A stretch of 64,000 nt of DNA from Flabesymbios commensalis (GCA_964017125.1 CAXHKU010000928.1:289501-353500), one strand, 5' to 3'. Shown: positions 1 through 13,394, counted from the stretch's first letter. Numbers and translations: made by a program. Notes: generated by a model from the sequence alone, not told the origin.

Positions 1-364
1 GACTCTGTTGTTTTCATCAATAAATACTGTTGATAGATCGCTCGGGCAATTAGAAATGCTGCAGAAACTTGCATGCAAAATTAAATAGCAATGCAGTGCA
101 GTACTAATGCATCGCTGTGATTTTAGGATGATTTTGTACTTTTTGTACTCTACTTTTTTTACGCGATGCAGTTCTTAGAGCCCTCGGGCAGCTAGAAATG
201 CTGGCCATTTTTTTATCACTAAGTTCACAATAGGGGTACCGCACCCCACTGAACTGCTATGCAATGCATGGCAGTGCAGTGGCGGCACTACTGTGCAATG
301 CAGTGGCCGCAGTGCAGTCCCACTGCATCCATATTCAGAAAAAAACAATAATTATTATAATCAA

Positions 365-429
<65 letters not shown>

Positions 430-1101
430 GTACAGTACAGTACAGTACAGTACAGTACAGTACAGTACAGTACAGTACAGTACAGTACAGTACAGTACAG
501 TACAGTACAGTACAGTACAGTACAGTACAGTACAGTACAGTTCAGCTTCAGATGTAAGATTTAAGCATTTAAGTTATAAGTTATAAGTTAGTTAGTTGTG
601 TACGTTACCTACACGACCAAGGCCAATGTAATGAGCTTTGACACGGCATGCATTCTGACACTGACATTAATCGTTCCCGGATCAGCTATAAACCAACAAT
701 CTGACTCTGACACTAAGCATTTCCGAAGAATTTTTGTGACTCTGTTGTTTTCATCAATAAATACTGTTGATAGATCGCTCGGGCAATTAGAAATGCTGCA
801 GAAACTTGCATGCAAAATTAAATAGCAATGCAGTGCAGTACTAATGCATCGCTGTGATTTTAGGATGATTTTGTACTTTTTGTACTCTACTTTTTTTACG
901 CAATGCAGTTCTTAGAGCCCTCGGGCAGCTAGAAATGCTGGCCATTTTTTTATCACTAAGTTCACAATAGGGGTACCGCACCCCACTGAACTGCTATGCA
1001 ATGCATGGCAGTGCAGTGGCGGCACTACTGTGCAATGCAGTGGCCGCAGTGCAGTCCCACTGCATCCATATTCAGAAAAAAACAATAATTATTATAATCA
1101 A

Positions 1102-1150
<49 letters not shown>

Positions 1151-1777
1151 GTACAGTACAGTACAGTACAGTACAGTACAGTACAGTACAGTACAGTACA
1201 GTACAGTACAGTACAGTTCAGCTTCAGATGTAAGATTTAAGCATTTAAGTTATAAGTTATAAGTTAGTTAGTTGTGTACGTTACCTACACGACCAAGGCC
1301 AATGTAATGAGCTTTGACACGGCATGCATTCTGACACTGACATTAATCGTTCCCGGATCAGCTATAAACCAACAATCTGACTCTGACACTAAGCATTTCC
1401 GAAGAATTTTTGTGACTCTGTTGTTTTCATCAATAAATACTGTTGATAGATCGCTCGGGCAATTAGAAATGCTGCAGAAACTTGCATGCAAAATTAAATA
1501 GCAATGCAGTGCAGTACTAATGCATCGCTGTGATTTTAGGATGATTTTGTACTTTTTGTACTCTACTTTTTTTACGCAATGCAGTTCTTAGAGCCCTCGG
1601 GCAGCTAGAAATGCTGGCCATTTTTTTATCACTAAGTTCACAATAGGGGTACCGCACCCCACTGAACTGCTATGCAATGCATGGCAGTGCAGTGGCGGCA
1701 CTACTGTGCAATGCAGTGGCCGCAGTGCAGTCCCACTGCATCCATATTCAGAAAAAAACAATAATTATTATAATCAA

Positions 1778-1814
<37 letters not shown>

Positions 1815-2461
1815 GTACAGTACAGTACAGTACAGTACAGTACAGTACAGTACAGTACAGTACAGTACAGTACAGTACAGTACAGTACAGTACAGTACAG
1901 TTCAGCTTCAGATGTAAGATTTAAGCATTTAAGTTATAAGTTATAAGTTAGTTAGTTGTGTACGTTACCTACACGACCAAGGCCAATGTAATGAGCTTTG
2001 ACACGGCATGCATTCTGACACTGACATTAATCGTTCCCGGATCAGCTATAAACCAACAATCTGACTCTGACACTAAGCATTTCCGAAGAATTTTTGTGAC
2101 TCTGTTGTTTTCATCAATAAATACTGTTGATAGATCGCTCGGGCAATTAGAAATGCTGCAGAAACTTGCATGCAAAATTAAATAGCAATGCAGTGCAGTA
2201 CTAATGCATCGCTGTGATTTTAGGATGATTTTGTACTTTTTGTACTCTACTTTTTTTACGCAATGCAGTTCTTAGAGCCCTCGGGCAGCTAGAAATGCTG
2301 GCCATTTTTTTATCACTAAGTTCACAATAGGGGTACCGCACCCCACTGAACTGCTATGCAATGCATGGCAGTGCAGTGGCGGCACTACTGTGCAATGCAG
2401 TGGCCGCAGTGCAGTCCCACTGCATCCATATTCAGAAAAAAACAATAATTATTATAATCAA

Positions 2462-2498
<37 letters not shown>

Positions 2499-3130
2499 GT
2501 ACAGTACAGTACAGTACAGTACAGTACAGTACAGTACAGTACAGTACAGTACAGTACAGTACAGTACAGTTCAGCTTCAGATGTAAGATTTAAGCATTTA
2601 AGTTATAAGTTATAAGTTAGTTAGTTGTGTACGTTACCTACACGACCAAGGCCAATGTAATGAGCTTTGACACGGCATGCATTCTGACACTGACATTAAT
2701 CGTTCCCGGATCAGCTATAAACCAACAATCTGACTCTGACACTAAGCATTTCCGAAGAATTTTTGTGACTCTGTTGTTTTCATCAATAAATACTGTTGAT
2801 AGATCGCTCGGGCAATTAGAAATGCTGCAGAAACTTGCATGCAAAATTAAATAGCAATGCAGTGCAGTACTAATGCATCGCTGTGATTTTAGGATGATTT
2901 TGTACTTTTTGTACTCTACTTTTTTTACGCGATGCAGTTCTTAGAGCCCTCGGGCAGCTAGAAATGCTGGCCATTTTTTTATCACTAAGTTCACAATAGG
3001 GGTACCGCACCCCACTGAACTGCTATGCAATGCATGGCAGTGCAGTGGCGGCACTACTGTGCAATGCAGTGGCCGCAGTGCAGTCCCACTGCATCCATAT
3101 TCAGAAAAAAACAATAATTATTATAATCAA

Positions 3131-3195
<65 letters not shown>

Positions 3196-3867
3196 GTACA
3201 GTACAGTACAGTACAGTACAGTACAGTACAGTACAGTACAGTACAGTACAGTACAGTACAGTACAGTACAGTACAGTACAGTACAGTACAGTACAGTACA
3301 GTACAGTTCAGCTTCAGATGTAAGATTTAAGCATTTAAGTTATAAGTTATAAGTTAGTTAGTTGTGTACGTTACCTACACGACCAAGGCCAATGTAATGA
3401 GCTTTGACACGGCATGCATTCTGACACTGACATTAATCGTTCCCGGATCAGCTATAAACCAACAATCTGACTCTGACACTAAGCATTTCCGAAGAATTTT
3501 TGTGACTCTGTTGTTTTCATCAATAAATACTGTTGATAGATCGCTCGGGCAATTAGAAATGCTGCAGAAACTTGCATGCAAAATTAAATAGCAATGCAGT
3601 GCAGTACTAATGCATCGCTGTGATTTTAGGATGATTTTGTACTTTTTGTACTCTACTTTTTTTACGCAATGCAGTTCTTAGAGCCCTCGGGCAGCTAGAA
3701 ATGCTGGCCATTTTTTTATCACTAAGTTCACAATAGGGGTACCGCACCCCACTGAACTGCTATGCAATGCATGGCAGTGCAGTGGCGGCACTACTGTGCA
3801 ATGCAGTGGCCGCAGTGCAGTCCCATTGCATCCATATTCAGAAAAAAACAATAATTATTATAATCAA

Positions 3868-3916
<49 letters not shown>

Positions 3917-4543
3917 GTACAGTACAGTACAGTACAGTACAGTACAGTACAGTACAGTACAGTACAGTACAGTACAGTACAGTTCAGCTTCAGATGTAAG
4001 ATTTAAGCATTTAAGTTATAAGTTATAAGTTAGTTAGTTGTGTACGTTACCTACACGACCAAGGCCAATGTAATGAGCTTTGACACGGCATGCATTCTGA
4101 CACTGACATTAATCGTTCCCGGATCAGCTATAAACCAACAATCTGACTCTGACACTAAGCATTTCCGAAGAATTTTTGTGACTCTGTTGTTTTCATCAAT
4201 AAATACTGTTGATAGATCGCTCGGGCAATTAGAAATGCTGCAGAAACTTGCATGCAAAATTAAATAGCAATGCAGTGCAGTACTAATGCATCGCTGTGAT
4301 TTTAGGATGATTTTGTACTTTTTGTACTCTACTTTTTTTACGCAATGCAGTTCTTAGAGCCCTCGGGCAGCTAGAAATGCTGGCCATTTTTTTATCACTA
4401 AGTTCACAATAGGGGTACCGCACCCCACTGAACTGCTATGCAATGCATGGCAGTGCAGTGGCGGCACTACTGTGCAATGCAGTGGCCGCAGTGCAGTCCC
4501 ACTGCATCCATATTCAGAAAAAAACAATAATTATTATAATCAA

Positions 4544-4580
<37 letters not shown>

Positions 4581-5227
4581 GTACAGTACAGTACAGTACA
4601 GTACAGTACAGTACAGTACAGTACAGTACAGTACAGTACAGTACAGTACAGTACAGTACAGTACAGTTCAGCTTCAGATGTAAGATTTAAGCATTTAAGT
4701 TATAAGTTATAAGTTAGTTAGTTGTGTACGTTACCTACACGACCAAGGCCAATGTAATGAGCTTTGACACGGCATGCATTCTGACACTGACATTAATCGT
4801 TCCCGGATCAGCTATAAACCAACAATCTGACTCTGACACTAAGCATTTCCGAAGAATTTTTGTGACTCTGTTGTTTTCATCAATAAATACTGTTGATAGA
4901 TCGCTCGGGCAATTAGAAATGCTGCAGAAACTTGCATGCAAAATTAAATAGCAATGCAGTGCAGTACTAATGCATCGCTGTGATTTTAGGATGATTTTGT
5001 ACTTTTTGTACTCTACTTTTTTTACGCAATGCAGTTCTTAGAGCCCTCGGGCAGCTAGAAATGCTGGCCATTTTTTTATCACTAAGTTCACAATAGGGGT
5101 ACCGCACCCCACTGAACTGCTATGCAATGCATGGCAGTGCAGTGGCGGCACTACTGTGCAATGCAGTGGCCGCAGTGCAGTCCCACTGCATCCATATTCA
5201 GAAAAAAACAATAATTATTATAATCAA

Positions 5228-5262
<35 letters not shown>
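1..5262. repeat. 2766-bp higher-order duplication inside array 1
   Basis: Bases 1 to about 2496 recur as 2767 to about 5262. The run of unit lengths 737, 676, 684 occurs twice in the same order, and microsatellite lengths match inside the first three units. A private CGCGATGC variant (CGCAATGC elsewhere) occurs only near 161 and 2929. I noticed one substitution, C at 1060 versus T at 3826. The copies part at an extra GACA in the next unit. This looks like a very recent four-unit duplication or an assembly duplication. Confidence 0.85.
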
Positions 5263-5268
<6 letters not shown>

Positions 5269-5900
5269 GTACAGTACAGTACAGTACAGTACAGTACAGT
5301 ACAGTACAGTACAGTACAGTACAGTACAGTACAGTACAGTTCAGCTTCAGATGTAAGATTTAAGCATTTAAGTTATAAGTTATAAGTTAGTTAGTTGTGT
5401 ACGTTACCTACACGACCAAGGCCAATGTAATGAGCTTTGACACGGCATGCATTCTGACACTGACATTAATCGTTCCCGGATCAGCTATAAACCAACAATC
5501 TGACTCTGACACTAAGCATTTCCGAAGAATTTTTGTGACTCTGTTGTTTTCATCAATAAATACTGTTGATAGATCGCTCGGGCAATTAGAAATGCTGCAG
5601 AAACTTGCATGCAAAATTAAATAGCAATGCAGTGCAGTACTAATGCATCGCTGTGATTTTAGGATGATTTTGTACTTTTTGTACTCTACTTTTTTTACGC
5701 AATGCAGTTCTTAGAGCCCTCGGGCAGCTAGAAATGCTGGCCATTTTTTTATCACTAAGTTCACAATAGGGGTACCGCACCCCACTGAACTGCTATGCAA
5801 TGCATGGCAGTGCAGTGGCGGCACTACTGTGCAATGCAGTGGCCGCAGTGCAGTCCCACTGCATCCATATTCAGAAAAAAACAATAATTATTATAATCAA

Positions 5901-5941
<41 letters not shown>

Positions 5942-6563
5942 GTACAGTACAGTACAGTACAGTACAGTACAGTACAGTACAGTACAGTACAGTACAGTAC
6001 AGTTCAGCTTCAGATGTAAGATTTAAGCATTTAAGTTATAAGTTATAAGTTAGTTAGTTGTGTACGTTACCTACACGACCAAGGCCAATGTAATGAGCTT
6101 TGACACGGCATGCATTCTGACACTGACATTAATCGTTCCCGGATCAGCTATAAACCAACAATCTGACTCTGACACTAAGCATTTCCGAAGAATTTTTGTG
6201 ACTCTGTTGTTTTCATCAATAAATACTGTTGATAGATCGCTCGGGCAATTAGAAATGCTGCAGAAACTTGCATGCAAAATTAAATAGCAATGCAGTGCAG
6301 TACTAATGCATCGCTGTGATTTTAGGATGATTTTGTACTTTTTGTACTCTACTTTTTTTACGCAATGCAGTTCTTAGAGCCCTCGGGCAGCTAGAAATGC
6401 TGGCCATTTTTTTATCACTAAGTTCACAATAGGGGTACCGCACCCCACTGAACTGCTATGCAATGCATGGCAGTGCAGTGGCGGCACTACTGTGCAATGC
6501 AGTGGCCGCAGTGCAGTCCCACTGCATCCATATTCAGAAAAAAACAATAATTATTATAATCAA

Positions 6564-6600
<37 letters not shown>

Positions 6601-7237
6601 GTACAGTACAGTACAGTACAGTACAGTACAGTACAGTACAGTACAGTACAGTACAGTACAGTACAGTACAGTACAGTTCAGCTTCAGATGTAAGATTTAA
6701 GCATTTAAGTTATAAGTTATAAGTTAGTTAGTTGTGTACGTTACCTACACGACCAAGGCCAATGTAATGAGCTTTGACACGGCATGCATTCTGACACTGA
6801 CATTAATCGTTCCCGGATCAGCTATAAACCAACAATCTGACTCTGACACTAAGCATTTCCGAAGAATTTTTGTGACTCTGTTGTTTTCATCAATAAATAC
6901 TGTTGATAGATCGCTCGGGCAATTAGAAATGCTGCAGAAACTTGCATGCAAAATTAAATAGCAATGCAGTGCAGTACTAATGCATCGCTGTGATTTTAGG
7001 ATGATTTTGTACTTTTTGTACTCTACTTTTTTTACGCAATGCAGTTCTTAGAGCCCTCGGGCAGCTAGAAATGCTGGCCATTTTTTTATCACTAAGTTCA
7101 CAATAGGGGTACCGCACCCCACTGAACTGCTATGCAATGCATGGCAGTGCAGTGGCGGCACTACTGTGCAATGCAGTGGCCGCAGTGCAGTCCCACTGCA
7201 TCCATATTCAGAAAAAAACAATAATTATTATAATCAA

Positions 7238-7278
<41 letters not shown>

Positions 7279-7910
7279 GTACAGTACAGTACAGTACAGT
7301 ACAGTACAGTACAGTACAGTACAGTACAGTACAGTACAGTACAGTACAGTTCAGCTTCAGATGTAAGATTTAAGCATTTAAGTTATAAGTTATAAGTTAG
7401 TTAGTTGTGTACGTTACCTACACGACCAAGGCCAATGTAATGAGCTTTGACACGGCATGCATTCTGACACTGACATTAATCGTTCCCGGATCAGCTATAA
7501 ACCAACAATCTGACTCTGACACTAAGCATTTCCGAAGAATTTTTGTGACTCTGTTGTTTTCATCAATAAATACTGTTGATAGATCGCTCGGGCAATTAGA
7601 AATGCTGCAGAAACTTGCATGCAAAATTAAATAGCAATGCAGTGCAGTACTAATGCATCGCTGTGATTTTAGGATGATTTTGTACTTTTTGTACTCTACT
7701 TTTTTTACGCAATGCAGTTCTTAGAGCCCTCGGGCAGCTAGAAATGCTGGCCATTTTTTTATCACTAAGTTCACAATAGGGGTACCGCACCCCACTGAAC
7801 TGCTATGCAATGCATGGCAGTGCAGTGGCGGCACTACTGTGCAATGCAGTGGCCGCAGTGCAGTCCCACTGCATCCATATTCAGAAAAAAACAATAATTA
7901 TTATAATCAA

Positions 7911-7947
<37 letters not shown>

Positions 7948-8579
7948 GTACAGTACAGTACAGTACAGTACAGTACAGTACAGTACAGTACAGTACAGTA
8001 CAGTACAGTACAGTACAGTTCAGCTTCAGATGTAAGATTTAAGCATTTAAGTTATAAGTTATAAGTTAGTTAGTTGTGTACGTTACCTACACGACCAAGG
8101 CCAATGTAATGAGCTTTGACACGGCATGCATTCTGACACTGACATTAATCGTTCCCGGATCAGCTATAAACCAACAATCTGACTCTGACACTAAGCATTT
8201 CCGAAGAATTTTTGTGACTCTGTTGTTTTCATCAATAAATACTGTTGATAGATCGCTCGGGCAATTAGAAATGCTGCAGAAACTTGCATGCAAAATTAAA
8301 TAGCAATGCAGTGCAGTACTAATGCATCGCTGTGATTTTAGGATGATTTTGTACTTTTTGTACTCTACTTTTTTTACGCAATGCAGTTCTTAGAGCCCTC
8401 GGGCAGCTAGAAATGCTGGCCATTTTTTTATCACTAAGTTCACAATAGGGGTACCGCACCCCACTGAACTGCTATGCAATGCATGGCAGTGCAGTGGCGG
8501 CACTACTGTGCAATGCAGTGGCCGCAGTGCAGTCCCACTGCATCCATATTCAGAAAAAAACAATAATTATTATAATCAA

Positions 8580-8620
<41 letters not shown>

Positions 8621-9262
8621 GTACAGTACAGTACAGTACAGTACAGTACAGTACAGTACAGTACAGTACAGTACAGTACAGTACAGTACAGTACAGTACA
8701 GTTCAGCTTCAGATGTAAGATTTAAGCATTTAAGTTATAAGTTATAAGTTAGTTAGTTGTGTACGTTACCTACACGACCAAGGCCAATGTAATGAGCTTT
8801 GACACGGCATGCATTCTGACACTGACATTAATCGTTCCCGGATCAGCTATAAACCAACAATCTGACTCTGACACTAAGCATTTCCGAAGAATTTTTGTGA
8901 CTCTGTTGTTTTCATCAATAAATACTGTTGATAGATCGCTCGGGCAATTAGAAATGCTGCAGAAACTTGCATGCAAAATTAAATAGCAATGCAGTGCAGT
9001 ACTAATGCATCGCTGTGATTTTAGGATGATTTTGTACTTTTTGTACTCTACTTTTTTTACGCAATGCAGTTCTTAGAGCCCTCGGGCAGCTAGAAATGCT
9101 GGCCATTTTTTTATCACTAAGTTCACAATAGGGGTACCGCACCCCACTGAACTGCTATGCAATGCATGGCAGTGCAGTGGCGGCACTACTGTGCAATGCA
9201 GTGGCCGCAGTGCAGTCCCACTGCATCCATATTCAGAAAAAAACAATAATTATTATAATCAA

Positions 9263-9299
<37 letters not shown>

Positions 9300-9936
9300 G
9301 TACAGTACAGTACAGTACAGTACAGTACAGTACAGTACAGTACAGTACAGTACAGTACAGTACAGTACAGTACAGTTCAGCTTCAGATGTAAGATTTAAG
9401 CATTTAAGTTATAAGTTATAAGTTAGTTAGTTGTGTACGTTACCTACACGACCAAGGCCAATGTAATGAGCTTTGACACGGCATGCATTCTGACACTGAC
9501 ATTAATCGTTCCCGGATCAGCTATAAACCAACAATCTGACTCTGACACTAAGCATTTCCGAAGAATTTTTGTGACTCTGTTGTTTTCATCAATAAATACT
9601 GTTGATAGATCGCTCGGGCAATTAGAAATGCTGCAGAAACTTGCATGCAAAATTAAATAGCAATGCAGTGCAGTACTAATGCATCGCTGTGATTTTAGGA
9701 TGATTTTGTACTTTTTGTACTCTACTTTTTTTACGCAATGCAGTTCTTAGAGCCCTCGGGCAGCTAGAAATGCTGGCCATTTTTTTATCACTAAGTTCAC
9801 AATAGGGGTACCGCACCCCACTGAACTGCTATGCAATGCATGGCAGTGCAGTGGCGGCACTACTGTGCAATGCAGTGGCCGCAGTGCAGTCCCACTGCAT
9901 CCATATTCAGAAAAAAACAATAATTATTATAATCAA

Positions 9937-9977
<41 letters not shown>

Positions 9978-10076
9978 GTACAGTACAGTACAGTACAGTA
10001 CAGTACAGTACAGTACAGTACAGTACAGTACAGTACAGTACAGTACAGTTCAGCTTCAGATGTAAGATTTAAGCAT
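1..10076. repeat. Satellite array 1 (unit 663-737 bp)
   Basis: Fourteen complete units plus partial units at both ends, arranged head to tail. Each unit has a nearly invariant core and a compound microsatellite, (GACA)n followed by (TACAG)n. Almost all length variation between units lies in the microsatellite. The core has a stretch rich in CAGTG/TGCAATGCA motifs and short frames open on both strands (75 codons on plus, 68 on minus) that recur in every unit. I see no start context, splice site or conservation pattern that argues they are translated. The array continues beyond base 1. Its right end is abrupt: unit identity stops after AAGCAT at 10076. Array-1 units differ from array 2 at a few fixed positions. 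Confidence 0.97.
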
Positions 10077-10326
10077 ATCTGATCAGAGCTTCTGTCTCGG
10101 TGGAGGTGAGCGGGATTTTGATGAGATAATTACCGCGATCACAGTGAGAGAGCTCAGCTTCTAGGACAGAGCTGGCCGCGGCTAGAACTGCAGCGTGAGC
10201 GACAAACTTTTTGCATTGTGAGGACACCATCATGACGTCACACAGGTGACCATTCTGTTGGTATCGGTGTAGAGTAGATAGGAGGCGGATTTCTTCTAAT
10301 TCTTCCGTCGTTGTTGTGTGTATGCT
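10077..10326 (-). CDS. BTB/POZ-domain exon, cut off by satellite array 1
   Basis: The minus-strand frame gives about 83 residues, starting near SIHTTTTEELEEI and continuing through LLSTLHRYQQNGHLCDVMM to LTSTETEALIRY. The CDV motif, the FVAHAAVLAAASSVLEAEL helix-strand block and the acidic/hydrophobic segment after it are typical of the BTB/POZ dimerisation domain found in Kelch-like and zinc-finger BTB proteins. The 5' end has a plausible splice acceptor (TTTGTTGCAG, AG at 10328-10327), so this is an internal exon and not a start. The frame loses all BTB similarity where the satellite begins at 10076, just before the usual YTG motif. No splice donor lies there, and the frame runs into a stop within the satellite. 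Either the gene is broken or the contig is joined wrongly. The exact BTB subfamily cannot be named. The family typically makes protein-protein contacts in ubiquitin ligase adaptors or transcription factors. Confidence 0.75.
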
Positions 10327-10509
10327 CTGCAACAAATGACATCAATAATATTACAAATTAAAAACGGTACCATTTTATTTGATTGCGGGATGTGAAAATA
10401 CAGCGTTAGTTTAGTGAATAGGGTGTGAGTGAGCTTTTAGGAGAAGACATTATTCATTGGACGAGTACTGCATGTTGCCACACAGCATAAAAACATGAGT
10501 ATAACGCTC
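10327..10509. other. Probable intron sequence upstream of BTB exon
   Basis: AT-rich DNA directly upstream (minus sense) of the BTB acceptor. No further exon, repeat or hairpin recognised. Confidence 0.4.
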
Positions 10510-10765
10510 ACAACCTCACTGGCCTGTACAGCCGACAACCTCACTGGCCTGTACAGCCGACAACCTCACTGACCTGTACAGCCGACAAACTCAACGGCCT
10601 GTACAGCCGACAACCTCAACGGCCTGTACAGTCGACCTCACTGGCCTGTACAGCCGACAACCTCACTGGCCTGGACAGCAGACAACCTCACTGGCCTGTA
10701 CAACCGACCTCAACGGCCTGTAGAGTCAACCTCACTGGCCTGTACAGCCGACCTCAACGTCCTAT
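10510..10765. repeat. Minisatellite, about 25-bp unit
   Basis: About ten imperfect copies of a unit close to CTCACTGGCCTGTACAGCCG plus ACAAC. Some copies lack the ACAA stretch and copies differ by single bases (CAGTCG, CAACCG, CTGGACAGC). Confidence 0.9.
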
Positions 10766-10961
10766 ACAGCCATTTCACATGAAAAAGTCTGATCTGCAAA
10801 AAATGGCTGAAAAGTGACCCTAAAAGGCATATCCGGAGCCTATGATGATCATTGGTGCCAATTGCGGTAACAATCCGCCGAAGAAGAAGAATACCTTTAG
10901 AGATACAGCAGGAGTGCGATATGGGCCGATACTGTTTTAAAATCACTGTATGCAACAAAAT

Positions 10962-11202
10962 TTAACTCTTACAGCCCGGAGACCGACTTTAGTCGACAGA
11001 ATCTGACGTCTGTAGAAGTCAGATTCTGACGACTAAAGTCGATCCATGCGCTACAAGAGTAGACATATTTATAATGGTCGTAGACCCATAACATAGATAT
11101 TCAAATGAAAAAGCTAACCAAGACAGTTATGATATTAAATTTAAAAAAACAACCTTGGAGGCCAAAGGTTTTCATAAAAAAATTCAGCGCTTCAAGGGTT
11201 AA
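10962..11202 (+). mobile_element. TTAA-flanked MITE, family A (hairpin-left orientation)
   Basis: The element is bounded by TTAA at 10962-10965 and 11199-11202, with inverted ends CTCTTACAGC / GCGCTTCAAGGG. Next to the left end is a long imperfect hairpin (GACTTTAGTCGACAGAATC and its complement), followed by the family body with GTAGACCCATAACAT and ATTCAAATGAAA. No coding capacity. TTAA flanks with CCCTT-like ends are the hallmark of piggyBac-type elements, so this is probably a non-autonomous relative. That assignment is inference. Confidence 0.75.
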
Positions 11203-11244
11203 AATATTTATAAATTATTGAGATAACTGCATTTTTCTAATTCA

Positions 11245-11396
11245 TACCCCGGTGATGAGACTGTAAATAGCGTGAGGAAATTGACCCCGGTGATGAGACT
11301 GTAAATAGCGTGAGGAAATTTACCCCGGTGATGAGACTGTAAATAGCGTGAGGATATTTACCCCGGTGATGAGACTGTAAATAGCGTGAGGAAATT
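11245..11396. repeat. 38-bp minisatellite, 4 copies
   Basis: Four near-identical copies starting at 11245, 11283, 11321 and 11359. Each begins with (T/G)ACCCCGGTGATGAGACTG and continues with TAAATAGCGTGAGG. Confidence 0.95.
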
Positions 11397-12173
11397 TCAT
11401 CCACAGGTTAATATGATGTTTGGTTAGCAATTGGCCAGAAAGGTTTTCGCTATGCATACTGAACAAATTGAAATATACCCAAGCTAAATTAGAGCTGCAA
11501 AAATTTGTGATTGAATAATTACAACAACACAAATTTTATATGCAAGTACATGTATATCTTTATTGATGAAAAAGCAACATGGTATGCAGCTCCTGACGAT
11601 ATGATACACTCGTAAAATAAATGATAGCTGATGTGACACCACAGGAAATTAAAATTATTGATGAATACATTGGAATTTGTATATATACATACTTTCTTGA
11701 ATAATTGTACTAATATTGGCATATTATTACATTTATAAATTGTAATGTGCTGATTTAGGCCTTATTGTAGACTGAGAGTATCAGGGTTCAATTTGTTCAG
11801 TTTTGTGTAGCGAAAAGCTAATTTTGACCAACAGCTAATCAATTTTGCGAATAACAAAAATATTTTATCAGTTATGATAGAAAAAACCCACATGGTCTAG
11901 GGCAAAGTTCTCCGAATATCGGCCTAGATCAGTACAAAATGTGTGTCCATTTTCTGGCTGGTCCTCACATAAATTTTTACATGCAATGTTTTAAATTTTC
12001 TGCATTTTGTAGCAGTAAAACAATTAGACATTGAAAAATTGTGAAGCCACATTTCAGCAGATGTTGGTGCTCCGGCGAGTTTTCTTTTTTATCCTAATCT
12101 TTTGCATTTACACAGTATTTTCCTTATCATATCTTCTCTCCTTAAAACCATCTGCTTCTTTGTTGTTCTTACT
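11397..12173. other. AT-rich stretch without recognised features
   Basis: I see no gene, repeat or hairpin here. Short open frames on both strands have no family resemblance and no splice context. Confidence 0.5.
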
Positions 12174-12483
12174 CCCTTGTCCTGCTAAATTGCCCGTCAG
12201 AATTTTTCATTGATTTGAAGCTGATAACACAATTCCCAGTCTCAAATGACAAAAATACTTCTGTTTATGAAGAATGGAAACTTCATTTTTGAATTATTTG
12301 ATTAATTGAAAATCTAAATCTTTTCCTACCTTATTTTATTTAAATTTTCAGCAACTTTGTTGAAAAGTATTGATCATAGTCATTTTTAGCGCTTTACATC
12401 ATGTTTCAGCTCCCCAAAATGAAATGCAAGAGTTAGATGCTCAATTAATCAAATATATACGGCTCTAGTAGGACGAGGGTTAA
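12174..12483 (+). mobile_element. Decayed TTAA-type MITE, family C
   Basis: The left end CCCTTGTCCTGCTA and right end TAGTAGGACGAGGG form inverted termini. TTAA is kept on the right (12480-12483) and lost on the left. A degraded inner hairpin near 12206-12262 has GATTTGAAGCTG against CAGTCTCAAATG. The better-preserved relative is at 15547-15794. Confidence 0.6.
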
Positions 12484-12664
12484 GCCTATATATGAGGAGT
12501 TACCTGCTTATCATATTGAGACACTGACCCTACACCAGCTACTATCTTTCTTTTGTTCCTGTACTTGACTTGAGGTAAACGTGCACTTTCTCGATTAAGA
12601 GTTTTTTGAGCATCAGTCTGTTTGAGCCTGCAACAGTCATAATAATTTTAAAGTGATTATAAGA

Positions 12665-12732
12665 GCAAATTGAGGTACGGTAATATGCAAATTGAGGTAC
12701 GGTAATATGCAAATTGAGGTACGGTAATATGC
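12665..12732. repeat. 22-bp triplication
   Basis: Three perfect or near-perfect copies of GCAAATTGAGGTACGGTAAT plus AT, present only in block A. Block B has a single diverged counterpart (CAAAGTGAGGTAATATCCAC). Confidence 0.9.
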
Positions 12733-12858
12733 ACAGTGTATGTGTAAAATGCAGTATGTTGATTATTGTCTAAAAAAGCCAGAAGAAATTCAGTTGCTTT
12801 GTGTTTGTAATCATCATAATATAAACCAAAATATCATCACACTCTACATTCAAAGTGA

Positions 12859-13110
12859 TTAACCCTTTCAGGCCTGAATTTCCCATTGTCATCTTCATCC
12901 ACTACAAGCCGTGAATTGCTGTCACAATTCTCGACTTGTAGTGGATGAAGATGATTTGACTTGGTTTAAAAATTAAAGAAAATTACCATGTATTGGCAAA
13001 ACAGTTTCATGGGAATTTTAGTTTTAAAACCCTTGGTTGTAGGAAAATTAGGTCTGTTTTCAGGGATGTAAAATGATGCTTTGATGCATCGTGAGGGCTT
13101 AAAGGGTAGA
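12859..13110 (-). mobile_element. TTAA-flanked MITE, family B, in block A
   Basis: TTAA at 12859-12862 precedes CCCTTTCAGGCCTG. The other end is CTTAAAGGG followed by a decayed TTAA (TAGA). A strong hairpin, CATCTTCATCCACTACAAG against CTTGTAGTGGATGAAGATG, lies at about 12891-12955. The same family sits in block B in opposite orientation at a different site, so each inserted after the blocks duplicated. Confidence 0.7.
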
Positions 13111-13394
13111 AAGAGCAAATTGAGATAATATGTACAGTGTATGGGAATAAGCTACGTAATGATACCAGATGAGTTCTCAAATCATACAGCGAATATGAGC
13201 ACAGTTTTTGAACAGAAAATTAAGAAGAATTATGATATTTTAAAATTGAGGTATTAAAAAAATCAAATATAATGTCAATGCAATTTTAACTACCTCAGAG
13301 TGGTAAGTGTCGATCCCTGCCTCACTGTAATATGGTCTAAATGCCACAGCGATACTAATATGGACTTAATAGCCATGATAACCATAATAACTAC

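Noticed and set aside
264-557. Frames rich in RQTD and STVQY repeats
   Set aside because: Plain translation of (GACA)n and (TACAG)n microsatellites.
598-825. 75-codon frame repeated in every satellite unit, with a 68-codon frame on the opposite strand
   Set aside because: It recurs only because the unit recurs. Differences between arrays change residues freely (K to N, F to L, V to Q), and no signal, domain or splice context is visible.
1-10076. CRISPR-like array
   Set aside because: Units are hundreds of bases long with no unique spacers, and the surrounding DNA is eukaryotic.
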